From the NCBI RefSeq assembly GCF_027853965.1, contig NZ_JAQGLB010000005.1:62001-126000 (forward strand): 64,000 nucleotides of DNA, written 5' to 3'. A model generated the notes under the pieces. That model searched no databases. It was not told where the DNA came from and worked only from the letters and a program-made list of their open reading frames with translations. The stretch comes from Saccharopolyspora indica (GTDB lineage: Bacteria > Actinomycetota > Actinomycetes > Mycobacteriales > Pseudonocardiaceae). The translations under genes and the position numbers were made by a program. Of the stretch, positions 36,782-44,310 are shown one piece after another. The stretch's first letter is position 1. Every line of letters starts with the position of its first letter.

Positions 36782-36931
36782 TCAGGCGATGCGCTCGGCC
36801 ACCGGGCCGACCGGCTCGATCGCCTGGTCAGGGGTGCCCGGCTGCGACTTGTTCACCCACTTGACCATCGCTCCCGCCACCGCCAGCAGAACAACCGCCT
36901 CAGCCACCAGGGCCACCCACACCGTTGCCAC
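36782..36931 (-). CDS. 49-residue single-pass membrane protein
   Basis: Encodes one hydrophobic helix near the N-terminus (VWVALVAEAVVLLAVAGAMV) and a polar C-terminal tail (KWVNKSQPGTPDQ onward). A GTG at 36931 is preceded by a near-perfect AAGGGAGG site with 7-nt spacing, which is strong evidence for translation. The longer open frame upstream to 37069 lacks any such site. Function unknown. It stands alone between divergent or independent genes. Confidence 0.68.
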   Translation of the reverse strand: MATVWVALVAEAVVLLAVAGAMVKWVNKSQPGTPDQAIEPVGPVAERIA

Positions 36932-37207
36932 TTCTTGCCTCCCTTCTGCGAACCTCCCCGACTTCCGCACGCGCGCGCAAGAGCGCCCGACCGCAACAGC
37001 GGGCAGGACGAACGGAAGAAGGTTTGGGGAACCGTGCTTGCACCAACAATCGTAGGGGTTGCATTCCACCGGAATAAAGGGACCCCGGGGTGTCTTCCGT
37101 CTCCCCCTCTCGGCCTATCGGGCAGCCGCGTTTCGCATTGCCGAGGCGGTGGCGCAGACCACTCCCGGAGGCGGGAAGATTCCGGCCTGCGGGCTGTTCT
37201 GCTGGAT

Positions 37208-38278
37208 GTGCAGCTCATCGACGCAGTGGTGATCGGAGCCGGGCAGGCCGGGCTGACGGCCTCCTACCACCTGCAGCGGACCGGGGTCGACCACGTCGTG
37301 TTGGATCGCGGGACGGGGCCGGGTGGCGCGTGGCGCGACCGCTGGCCGTCGCTGCGCCTCGGTGGCGTGCACGGCATCCACTCCCTGCCGGGCAGCGAGC
37401 TCTCGGAGACCGACGGCGCGCGCCCGGCCGCCGAGGTCGTCGCGGAGTACTTCGGGCGCTACGAGCGCGAGCTCGCGCTGCCCGTGCTGCGGCCGGTCAA
37501 GGTCGCGGCGGTGCGCGATGGCGGCGAGCGGCTGCTGGTGGAGAGCTCGGCGGGAACCTGGGCGGCGCGCGCGGTGATCAACGCGACCGGCACCTGGGAG
37601 AACCCGTTCTGGCCGCACTACCCCGGTCAGCAGGAGTTCACCGGCCGCCAGCTGCACACCGCCGGCTACCGCGGCCCGGAGGAGTTCCGCGGGCAGCACG
37701 TCGTCGTGGTCGGCGGCGGCATCTCCGCGGTGGAGCACCTGCTGGAGATCTCCGAGGTCGCCGGGACGACGTGGGTGACGCGGCGCCCGCCGCACTTCAC
37801 CGACGCGACGTTCACCCCGGAGGACGGTCGGGCCGCCGTCGCCGAGGTCGAGCGCCGGGTGCGGGCCGGCCTGCCGCCCGGGAGCGTGGTCAGCGCGACC
37901 GGGCTGCCCAACAGCCCCGCGGTGATCGCGGCGCGGGAGCGCGGTGTGCTCGACCGGCTGCCGATGTTCCAGCGGATCACCGCCGACGGCGTCGCCTGGG
38001 CCGACGGCACCGCGCAGCGCGCGGACGTGATCCTGTGGGCCACCGGGTTCCGGCCGGCCATCGCGCACCTCGCGCCGCTGAACCTGCGCGCGCCGGGCGG
38101 CGGCATCCAGCTCGACGGCACCCGCGCGGTCGCCGAACCGCGGCTGCACCTGGTCGGGTACGGGCCGTCGGCGAGCACCATCGGCGCCAACCGCGCGGGG
38201 CGGGCCGCGGCCAGCGCGGTGCGAGCGGAGATCAAGAGTTCCTTAAGCCACCCTGTCCAGGGACCAAATCCCCTGTGA
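37208..38278 (+). CDS. flavin-containing monooxygenase-like FAD/NADPH oxidoreductase
   Basis: About 356 residues of the single-component flavin monooxygenase/ArsO-CzcO-like family. The FAD Rossmann motif is VIGAGQAGL, followed by GPGGAWRDRW; the NADPH motif is VVGGGISAVEH, and ATGFRP near the end is the family ATG motif. Members oxygenate nucleophilic N, S or carbonyl groups; the substrate is unknown. The GTG start at 37208 has no clear ribosome site, but conserved sequence begins exactly there. It converges with the DUF574 methyltransferase. Confidence 0.85.
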   Translation: MQLIDAVVIGAGQAGLTASYHLQRTGVDHVVLDRGTGPGGAWRDRWPSLRLGGVHGIHSLPGSELSETDGARPAAEVVAEYFGRYERELALPVLRPVKVAAVRDGGERLLVESSAGTWAARAVINATGTWENPFWPHYPGQQEFTGRQLHTAGYRGPEEFRGQHVVVVGGGISAVEHLLEISEVAGTTWVTRRPPHFTDATFTPEDGRAAVAEVERRVRAGLPPGSVVSATGLPNSPAVIAARERGVLDRLPMFQRITADGVAWADGTAQRADVILWATGFRPAIAHLAPLNLRAPGGGIQLDGTRAVAEPRLHLVGYGPSASTIGANRAGRAAASAVRAEIKSSLSHPVQGPNPL

Positions 38279-38325
38279 AGCGCGGGCCCGGACCAGCAGG
38301 CTGCGCAGTGGCGACTCAACCACGC

Positions 38326-38368
38326 CGAAGCGGCGCCATCTCCAGGAGAGGGGGAGGTGGCGCCGCTT
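38326..38368. terminator. 12-bp hairpin between convergent genes
   Basis: GAAGCGGCGCCA (38326-38337) pairs with TGGCGCCGCTTC (38357-38368) around a 19-nt loop. It is placed between the monooxygenase stop (38278) and the methyltransferase stop (38381). Confidence 0.72.
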
Positions 38369-38380
38369 CTGTCGTACGGG

Positions 38381-39181
38381 TCAGGGCTTGCGGCCGACTC
38401 CGCCGGGGCCGGTGACGAGCAGTTCACCCGCCCGCTTCTCCCCCGGATCGGGCCGCCACTCGAGCAGGTCCACCACGCCGGGTTCGACCAGTTCCAGGTC
38501 GCCGAACATCGCCGACACCGCTGCGTGCGAGCGCAGGAAGAACCCGCCGATGCGGTCGTTGTACAGCGAGGAGGCCTGCGCGCGGGAATCCGCGCCGTCG
38601 CTGCCCGCGTGCGAGATCGCCACGTAGCTGCCGGAGCTCAAGGCCTCGGCGTAGCGCGCCACGATGCCCGCCGGGTCGTCGGAGTCGGGCACGAAGTGCA
38701 GGACGGCGAAGAACAGCACCGCGACCGGCTGGTCGAAGTCCAGCACCGAGCGGACCTGCTCGTCGGCGAGCACCTCCTCGACGTCCCGGAAGTCGGCGCG
38801 GATCGCCACCGCGCCGCCGTTGCCGCGCAGGATCGCCCGGCTGTGCTCCACCGCGACCAGGTCCCGGTCCACGTAGACGACCCGGCAGCGCGGGTCGAGC
38901 CGCTGCGCGATCTCGTGCACGTTGCCGACGGTCGGGATTCCCGAGCCCAGGTCGAGGAACTGGCGCACGCCGAGCTCGGCGAGGTGCTGCACCGCCCGGC
39001 GCAGGAAGGAGCGGTTGGCCCGCAGCACCGCGGGCAGCGTCGGCATCATCGCCGCGGCCTGCTCGGCGAGTTCCCGGTCCACCTGGAAGTTGTGCGAGCC
39101 GCCCAGGTGCACGTCGTAGACACGGGCGGAACTGGGCTGACGAATGTCCACGCCCTGCGCCCACGACGACTGCGTGTCCAC
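38381..39181 (-). CDS. SAM-dependent methyltransferase, Methyltransf_19 (DUF574) family
   Basis: 266 residues of a family greatly expanded in actinomycetes. The N-terminal signature SSARVYDVHLGGSHNFQVDR and the SAM site FLDLGSGIPTVGNVHE are clear, followed by VVYVDRD and VLHFVPD. The physiological substrate of this family is unknown, and many members act in development or tailoring of natural products. The ATG start is at 39181; no operon partner is apparent. The last gene before a stretch of about 300 nt without genes. Confidence 0.88.
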   Translation of the reverse strand: MDTQSSWAQGVDIRQPSSARVYDVHLGGSHNFQVDRELAEQAAAMMPTLPAVLRANRSFLRRAVQHLAELGVRQFLDLGSGIPTVGNVHEIAQRLDPRCRVVYVDRDLVAVEHSRAILRGNGGAVAIRADFRDVEEVLADEQVRSVLDFDQPVAVLFFAVLHFVPDSDDPAGIVARYAEALSSGSYVAISHAGSDGADSRAQASSLYNDRIGGFFLRSHAAVSAMFGDLELVEPGVVDLLEWRPDPGEKRAGELLVTGPGGVGRKP

Positions 39182-39292
39182 TTCGCACCTCCGTTCGTGG
39201 CGATTGCCTCCACCACACCGGATGAACGCCGGGATAGCAAGACCTCGGAGCCTGTCGGTGGCTGGCCTGCGTGGCGGTGCGGGTAGCGGAAC

Positions 39293-39379
39293 CTGAGTGC
39301 TTCCCTGGACTGCGGGTGCCCCTCCTGATGTATGACCAATACACGGCGGAGGGGCCGTCCTCGCCAGGAAAACACTCAG
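39293..39379 (-). repeat. 87-nt nested hairpin downstream of the ferredoxin gene
   Basis: Three nested stems are visible: 39293-39308 with 39364-39379, GCCCCTCC/GGAGGGGC (39318-39325/39348-39355) and TGTAT/ATACA (39329-39333/39339-39343). The two outer-stem mismatches become G-U pairs only in minus-strand RNA, so this is likely a terminator or structured RNA for the ferredoxin/P450 transcript. The rest of 39182-39486 holds no gene that I can support, apart from a small AAGCGGCTTCGCCGCTT hairpin at 39413-39429. Confidence 0.5.
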
Positions 39380-39486
39380 AACCCGCGGCGGTGCAAGCTG
39401 CGTGCGTACTCAAAGCGGCTTCGCCGCTTGCACAAGCGCGGACGGCTCCGCCGACAGACTCTAAATCGATCACCGCCCGTGCCCCT

Positions 39487-39699
39487 TCACTGCTCCACCA
39501 GGGCGAGAGCCTGCGACGGGCACACCGTCACCGCCTCGCGCACCTCCGCCGCACCGGCTTCGTCCACTTCGGCCTGGAGCACCAGAACCCTGCCGTCCTC
39601 GTCGTTCTGGTCGAACCGCGCCGGCGCGGTCAGCACGCACTGCCCGGCTCCGACGCAGCGGTCCAGATCCGCTTCGATCCGCACGTCCGCTCCCCTCAC
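39487..39699 (-). CDS. 3Fe-4S-type ferredoxin
   Basis: 70 residues, acidic. The cluster cysteines are in RCVGAGQC near the N-terminus and in TVCPSQAL near the C-terminus, giving the pattern of single-cluster actinobacterial ferredoxins that serve P450s. It transfers electrons from a ferredoxin reductase (not encoded here) to the heme. The GTG start overlaps the P450 stop (GTGA, 39696-39699), so the two are translationally coupled and almost certainly partners. A longer upstream frame has no conserved content. Confidence 0.9.
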   Translation of the reverse strand: MRGADVRIEADLDRCVGAGQCVLTAPARFDQNDEDGRVLVLQAEVDEAGAAEVREAVTVCPSQALALVEQ

Positions 39700-40907
39700 C
39701 AGGTCACCGGCAGCTCGTAGAGGCCGAAGACGTTCGCCTCGGACTTCACCGGCACCTCCGCCGCCGGGACGGCCAGTCGCAGCTCCGGCACCCGCCGGAA
39801 GAGCGTGTCGAAGACGATCTGCAGCTCCATCCGCGCCAGGTTCTGCCCGAGGCACTGGTGCGGGCCGAACCCGAACGCCACGTGGTGGCGGGCCTTGCGG
39901 CCGATGTCGAGCTCGTCGGGCCGTTCGAAGGCGGCCGGGTCCCGGTTGGCGGCCGAGGCCAGTGCCATCACGCCCTCCCCCGCCCGGACCAGCACGCCGC
40001 CGATCTCCACGTCCTCCACCGCGACCCGCGAGGTCGCACCTTCGACGATGCTGAAGTAGCGCAGCAGCTCTTCGACGGCGGGCAGCGTCTTGCCCGGATC
40101 CGCGACGATCTCGGCCCGCGCCCCGGGGTTCTCCAGCAGGGCGAGGACGCTCAGCGAGATCATGTTCGCGGTCGTCTCGTGCCCGGCGATCAGCAGCAGG
40201 AACGCCGCGCTGACCAGGGCGAGGTGGTCGATCTCGCCCGCATCCCGCTGCTTGCGGGCCTGCCTGCCGAGCAGGTCGTCGGGCAGATCGCGCTCCTTGG
40301 CCGCCACCAGCTCGTCCAGGTAGGACCGCAGCTCCCGGGCCGCCCGGAGGCGCTCGTCGAACGGCGTGGATCGGTGCACCAGCCGGGAACTGCGCTGCTG
40401 GAAGAAGTCGTGGTCGGCGTAGGGCACGCCGAGCAGTTCGCAGATCACCAGCGACGGCACCGGCAACGACAGCGCCGCCACCAGCTCGGCAGGACGCGGA
40501 CCGGCGAGCATCTCGTCGATGCGGTCGTCCACGATCTGCTGGATCCGCGGCCGCAGCGCCTCGATGCGCCGAACCGTGAACTCGCCCAGCACCGCGCGGC
40601 GGGCCTCGGTGTGCTGCGGCGGATCCATGCCGATCATCGACGGCGGCAGGTCCTGGAAGATGTTGCCCTGGTCGGCCGTGAAGCGCGGGAATCCCGGGTT
40701 GCGGCGGTCGGAGCTCAGCCGCGTGTCGCCGAGCACCTGGCGCACCAGGTCGTGCCTCGTGACCAGCCAGGCGGTGTTGCCGCCCAGCATCGAGACCTTC
40801 GTGATGGGTTCTTCCGCCCGCAGCCGGGCGTACTCCGGGTCGACGGAGTGCGGGCAGGTGCGGGGCTTCGGGAAAGCGGTTGTCGGGCTGGCAGCCGGTT
40901 CGGCCAT
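39696..40907 (-). CDS. cytochrome P450, CYP105-like (ferredoxin-coupled)
   Basis: 403 residues. AGHETT in the I-helix, EELLR as the ExxR motif and FGFGPHQCLG as the heme loop are all intact; LPVPSLVICELLGVPY marks it as CYP105-like. It is clearly a paralogue of the P450 at 31297-32508, with the same length. CYP105 enzymes are broad-specificity monooxygenases acting on xenobiotics and natural products. ATG at 40907 is preceded by AGGGGG. Divergent from a TetR regulator at 41050, the likely inducer-responsive repressor. Confidence 0.93.
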   Translation of the reverse strand: MAEPAASPTTAFPKPRTCPHSVDPEYARLRAEEPITKVSMLGGNTAWLVTRHDLVRQVLGDTRLSSDRRNPGFPRFTADQGNIFQDLPPSMIGMDPPQHTEARRAVLGEFTVRRIEALRPRIQQIVDDRIDEMLAGPRPAELVAALSLPVPSLVICELLGVPYADHDFFQQRSSRLVHRSTPFDERLRAARELRSYLDELVAAKERDLPDDLLGRQARKQRDAGEIDHLALVSAAFLLLIAGHETTANMISLSVLALLENPGARAEIVADPGKTLPAVEELLRYFSIVEGATSRVAVEDVEIGGVLVRAGEGVMALASAANRDPAAFERPDELDIGRKARHHVAFGFGPHQCLGQNLARMELQIVFDTLFRRVPELRLAVPAAEVPVKSEANVFGLYELPVTW

Positions 40908-40953
40908 CGTGACCCCCTGATCACCGAGCGAACAAATGGAAGGTTCTCCTCCA

Positions 40954-40982
40954 GTTATAGCCAAGCGGAAGGAAATCGTCCA
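40954..40982 (-). promoter_or_regulatory. candidate promoter of the P450/ferredoxin operon
   Basis: On the minus strand TGGACG (-35, plus 40977-40982) and TATAAC (-10, plus 40954-40959) are 17 nt apart, about 45 nt before the P450 start. The surrounding DNA is noticeably AT-richer than the genes. Confidence 0.4.
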
Positions 40983-41049
40983 GATAGTTTCTTCGGTTGA
41001 CCATGCGACAATCCGCCCACCCGTTGGGCAGGAAGCACGAGCGAGGACC

Positions 41050-41706
41050 ATGAGCAGCGACAACACCCCGCCTCTGCGGGCCGACGCACGCCGCAACCGC
41101 GACCGCATCATCAGCGCCGCGCGCACCACGTTCGCCGAGCACGGCACCGAGGTGCCGATGGAGGAGATCGCCCGGGCGGCCGGCGTCGGCACCGGCACGC
41201 TCTACCGGCGCTTCCCGGACCGCGACTCGCTGATCCGGGCGGTCGGCCAGGACGTCTTCAGCCGGGTGCTCGACGAAGCCCGCGCGATCGCCGAGCGGGA
41301 GGCAGACCCGTGGCGTGCGCTGACGGAATTCCTGTTCACCGCCACGGACATACACGTCGTGCTGCGGCTGACGATGCACTCGGAGCGCGCCAGGGAGCTG
41401 CTGGCGACCGACCCCGCGCTGGCCCGGATCCGCAGCGAGATGCTGACCATCATCGACTCGATGGTGCGCGCGGCGCAGGAAACCGGCGCGCTGCGCCCGG
41501 ACATCGGCAGCGGCGACATCGCCCTGCTCCTGTCGATGGTGCTGCACGGCTCGCGCAGCGCCCCCGCCGCCGTCCGCCACGACGCCCCGGCGCGCTACCT
41601 GACCCTGGTGCTCGACGGGCTCCAAGCCCGTCCCGGCACCGCGCTGCCGGGACGGCCGGTGTCCGGTGAAGATCTCTCGATAGGGCGGCCCTACACCGCG
41701 GAGTGA
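41050..41706 (+). CDS. TetR/AcrR-family transcriptional regulator
   Basis: 218 residues with an N-terminal helix-turn-helix (RDRIISAARTTFAEHGTEVP, then GVGTGTLYRRFPDRDSLI) and a helical ligand-binding domain. It probably represses the divergent P450/ferredoxin operon and its own gene through the 142-nt intergenic region. ATG at 41050 preceded by GAGGA. Its last 16 nt overlap the 3' end of the convergent permease gene, an unusual convergent overlap. Confidence 0.9.
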   Translation: MSSDNTPPLRADARRNRDRIISAARTTFAEHGTEVPMEEIARAAGVGTGTLYRRFPDRDSLIRAVGQDVFSRVLDEARAIAEREADPWRALTEFLFTATDIHVVLRLTMHSERARELLATDPALARIRSEMLTIIDSMVRAAQETGALRPDIGSGDIALLLSMVLHGSRSAPAAVRHDAPARYLTLVLDGLQARPGTALPGRPVSGEDLSIGRPYTAE

Positions 41707-43046
41707 TCGCGCTGGCCCGGCACCAGCAGGCGCAGCAGGTGGTAGCCGAGCAGCGTCACCAGGGTGCCCAGCGCGATGCCGTTGAGGCTGAACTGCGGGG
41801 TGATCTCCAGCGACACTCCCCCGATGCCCATCACCAGACCGGCGGCCAGCGGCAGCAGGTTGACCGGGTTGCCGAAGTCCACCTTGTTCTCCACCCAGAT
41901 CTTCGCGCCCAGCAGCCCGATCATGCCGTAGAGCACGACCGTGATGCCGCCGAGCACGCCACCCGGGGTCGCCGCGATCACCGCGCCGAACTTGGGGCAC
42001 AGCCCGAACAGGATCGCCACCACCGCCGCCACCCAGTAGGCCGCGGTGGAGTAGACGCGGGTGGCCGCCATGACACCGATGTTCTCCGCGTAGGTGGTGG
42101 TCGGCGGGCCGCCGACGGCGGTGGACAGGGTGCTGGCGAAGCCGTCGGCGAAGATCGCCCGGCCCATGCTGCCGTCCAGCTTCGCCCCGGTCATCTCCTC
42201 GACGGCCTTGACGTGCCCGGCGTTCTCCGCGATCAGCGCGATCACCACGGGCAGCACGACGATGACGGCCGCGAAGTCGAAGCTCGGCGCGTGCAGCGTC
42301 GGCAGCCCGAACCAGGGCGCGTCGGCCACGGCGCTGAGGTCCAGGCGCGGGTGCGTGCCGACCTCACCGCTGGCGTCGGGCGCGGTGATCGGCCCGAAGC
42401 CCAGGTCGAACAGCCAGGACAGGGCGTAGCCGACGACCAGCCCGATGAACACCGCGATGCGCGACCAGAACCCGCGCAGCAGCGCGCTGCACCCGAGCAC
42501 CACCAGCATGGTGATCAGCGCGATCCACTGGTCCTGCGGCCAGTAGGTGGAGGCGACCACCGGGGCGAGGTTGAAGCCGATCAGCATCACCACGGCGCCG
42601 GAGACGGCGGGCGGCAGCAGCCGGTGCACCACCTGCGCGCCGACGAAGTGGATCACCAGGCCGACGACCGAGAGCACCAGGGCGCACACCAGCAGCGCGC
42701 CGGTGACCGCCGAGCTGTCCCCGCCGCCGGCGCGGATCACCGCCACCACGCCCACGAAGGAGGCGCTGCTGCCCAGGTAGCTGGGGATCTTGCCCTGCAC
42801 GATCAGCAGGAACAGGATCGTGGCCACCCCGGAGACCATGATGGCCAGGTTCGGGTCCAGGCCCATCAGCACCGGGAACACGAACGTCGCGCCGAACATC
42901 GCGACCACGTGCTGGGCACCGAGCCCGACGGTGCGCCCCCAGGACAACCGCTCGTCCGGGGCCACCGCCTCACCGGGGCGTGGCGTGCTGCCGTCTCCGT
43001 GCAGCCGCCAGCCGATGCCGAGCTTGGCGCCGAGTCCCTGCCGCAT
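41691..43046 (-). CDS. uracil/xanthine permease, NCS2 family
   Basis: About 451 residues with some 12-14 transmembrane helices. The NCS2 features are AENAGHVKAV in the middle and GGPPTTTYAENIG in the substrate-binding region. The GLGAQHVVAMFGATFVFP start of the first helix resembles uracil permeases (UraA/PyrP) more than purine ones, and the neighbouring pyrimidine catabolic genes support uracil as substrate. ATG at 43046 preceded by AGGAAGG. It has its own promoter region, separated by 237 nt from the catabolic operon on the same strand. Confidence 0.9.
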   Translation of the reverse strand: MRQGLGAKLGIGWRLHGDGSTPRPGEAVAPDERLSWGRTVGLGAQHVVAMFGATFVFPVLMGLDPNLAIMVSGVATILFLLIVQGKIPSYLGSSASFVGVVAVIRAGGGDSSAVTGALLVCALVLSVVGLVIHFVGAQVVHRLLPPAVSGAVVMLIGFNLAPVVASTYWPQDQWIALITMLVVLGCSALLRGFWSRIAVFIGLVVGYALSWLFDLGFGPITAPDASGEVGTHPRLDLSAVADAPWFGLPTLHAPSFDFAAVIVVLPVVIALIAENAGHVKAVEEMTGAKLDGSMGRAIFADGFASTLSTAVGGPPTTTYAENIGVMAATRVYSTAAYWVAAVVAILFGLCPKFGAVIAATPGGVLGGITVVLYGMIGLLGAKIWVENKVDFGNPVNLLPLAAGLVMGIGGVSLEITPQFSLNGIALGTLVTLLGYHLLRLLVPGQRDHSAV

Positions 43047-43111
43047 GGCGTGCCTTCCTGCTCCACCCGCCGCGCGGGCCAGTGATGTCGCGCGGAACTC
43101 TACAAACCTCG

Positions 43112-43149
43112 CCCGGTGTGACCGGCGCCGCAACGGCGTTGTCACCGGG
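43112..43149. promoter_or_regulatory. hairpin in permease leader region
   Basis: CCCGGTG (43112-43118) pairs with CACCGGG (43143-43149), and inside it CGCCG/CGGCG (43126-43130/43134-43138) closes a CAA loop. It is 66 nt upstream of the permease start, so it may act in its promoter or mRNA leader, or terminate the upstream operon. Confidence 0.35.
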
Positions 43150-43283
43150 AGTCGATCACCGGTGGCCGACAGCAGCGGTACCGGACGGTTCGCAGTCGTT
43201 CCCGTGCGTCAGCACGAGAGGTCGCGGCTCGGGCCCCCGTGGTCTGTCCGGTGCCGGGGTGTGGTGCGTGGTTCAGGCCGGTC

Positions 43284-44282
43284 TCAGCTCATGGCGGGGA
43301 TGATCTGCTCGCCGTAGGTGTCCACGGTGGCGTCGATCGCGTCGTGCATGGCGTAGATCGCGAACTGGTCGGCTCCCGCGTCGCGGAGTTCCCGCAGCTT
43401 GGCGATGTGCTGCTCGGGCGGGCCGAGCAGGCAGAACCGGTCCACGATCTCGTCGGGCACGAAATCGGTGCTGCGGTTGCCCGCCCGGCCGTGGTGGGAG
43501 TAGTCGTAGCCCTCGCGGCCCCTGATGTAGTCGGTCAGCGCGGTGGGCACCGCCGCCGCGGCGTCGCCGTAGCGGGCGACCAGGTCCGCCACGTGGTTGC
43601 CGACCATGCCGCCGAACCAGCGGCACTGCTCGCGGGCGTGCGCGAGGTCGTCGCCGACGTAGGCCGGGGCCGCCACGCACACCGTGATCGCCGCCGGGTC
43701 GCGCCCCGCGTCCCGGGCGGCCTGCCGGACGTGGTCGACCATCCAGCCGGTCAGGTACGGGTCGGCCAGCTGCAGGATGAACCCGTCCGCCTGGCGGCCC
43801 ACCAGGTCCAGCGCCTTGGGGCCGTAGGCGCCCATCCACACCGGCAGGTGCCCGTCGCGCACCCACGGCAGTCGCACCGGCGTGCCGTCCAGCCGCACCT
43901 CGCGCCCCTCGGCGAGCTCCTTGATCACGTGCATGGCGCGCTCCAGGGCGGCCAGCGTGGTCGGGTGCCCGCCGGTCACCCGCACCGCGGAGTCACCGCG
44001 CCCGATGCCGCACACCGTGCGCGGCCCGAACATGTCGTTGAGGGTGGCGAAGGCCGAAGCGGTGACGGTCCAGTCCCGGGTGATCGGGTTGGTCACCATG
44101 GTGCCGACCCGCAGCCGCTCGGTGGCGGCGAGGATCTGGCTGTGGATGACGAACGGTTCCTGCCAGAGCACGCAGGAGTCGAAGGTCCAGCCGTGGCTGA
44201 AGCCGAGCTCCTCGGCGCGGCGCATCCGCTCCACCACCGACCAGGCGGGCGGGTCGGTCTGCAGCACTAGCCCGAAGTCCAT
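43284..44282 (-). CDS. LLM-class (luciferase-like) F420-dependent oxidoreductase, TIGR03842-type
   Basis: 332 residues forming a TIM-barrel of the bacterial luciferase-like superfamily. The start (MDFGLVLQTDPPAWSVV), TMVTNPITRDWTVTASAF and VCGIGRGDSAVRVTG segments match a subfamily that in actinomycetes is found beside hydantoinase-type genes. The cofactor is presumably F420 or FMN. In this operon it precedes no known dihydropyrimidine dehydrogenase, so it may catalyse the initial reduction of uracil/thymine or an equivalent redox step. The gene follows dihydropyrimidinase by 28 nt and is the last in its transcript. Confidence 0.88.
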   Translation of the reverse strand: MDFGLVLQTDPPAWSVVERMRRAEELGFSHGWTFDSCVLWQEPFVIHSQILAATERLRVGTMVTNPITRDWTVTASAFATLNDMFGPRTVCGIGRGDSAVRVTGGHPTTLAALERAMHVIKELAEGREVRLDGTPVRLPWVRDGHLPVWMGAYGPKALDLVGRQADGFILQLADPYLTGWMVDHVRQAARDAGRDPAAITVCVAAPAYVGDDLAHAREQCRWFGGMVGNHVADLVARYGDAAAAVPTALTDYIRGREGYDYSHHGRAGNRSTDFVPDEIVDRFCLLGPPEQHIAKLRELRDAGADQFAIYAMHDAIDATVDTYGEQIIPAMS

Positions 44283-44310
44283 CGTGGACTCCTTTCGCGA
44301 CGAGGTCGGC

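Noticed and set aside
39332-39520. very basic frame starting MTNTRRRGRPRQ
   Set aside because: It lies in a hairpin region, then runs antisense through the ferredoxin gene; no ribosome site. The basic composition follows from GC-rich repeats.
31297-41706. a natural-product gene cluster around the two P450s
   Set aside because: No PKS, NRPS, terpene, RiPP or other scaffold-building gene is present; the P450s look like inducible stand-alone modules.
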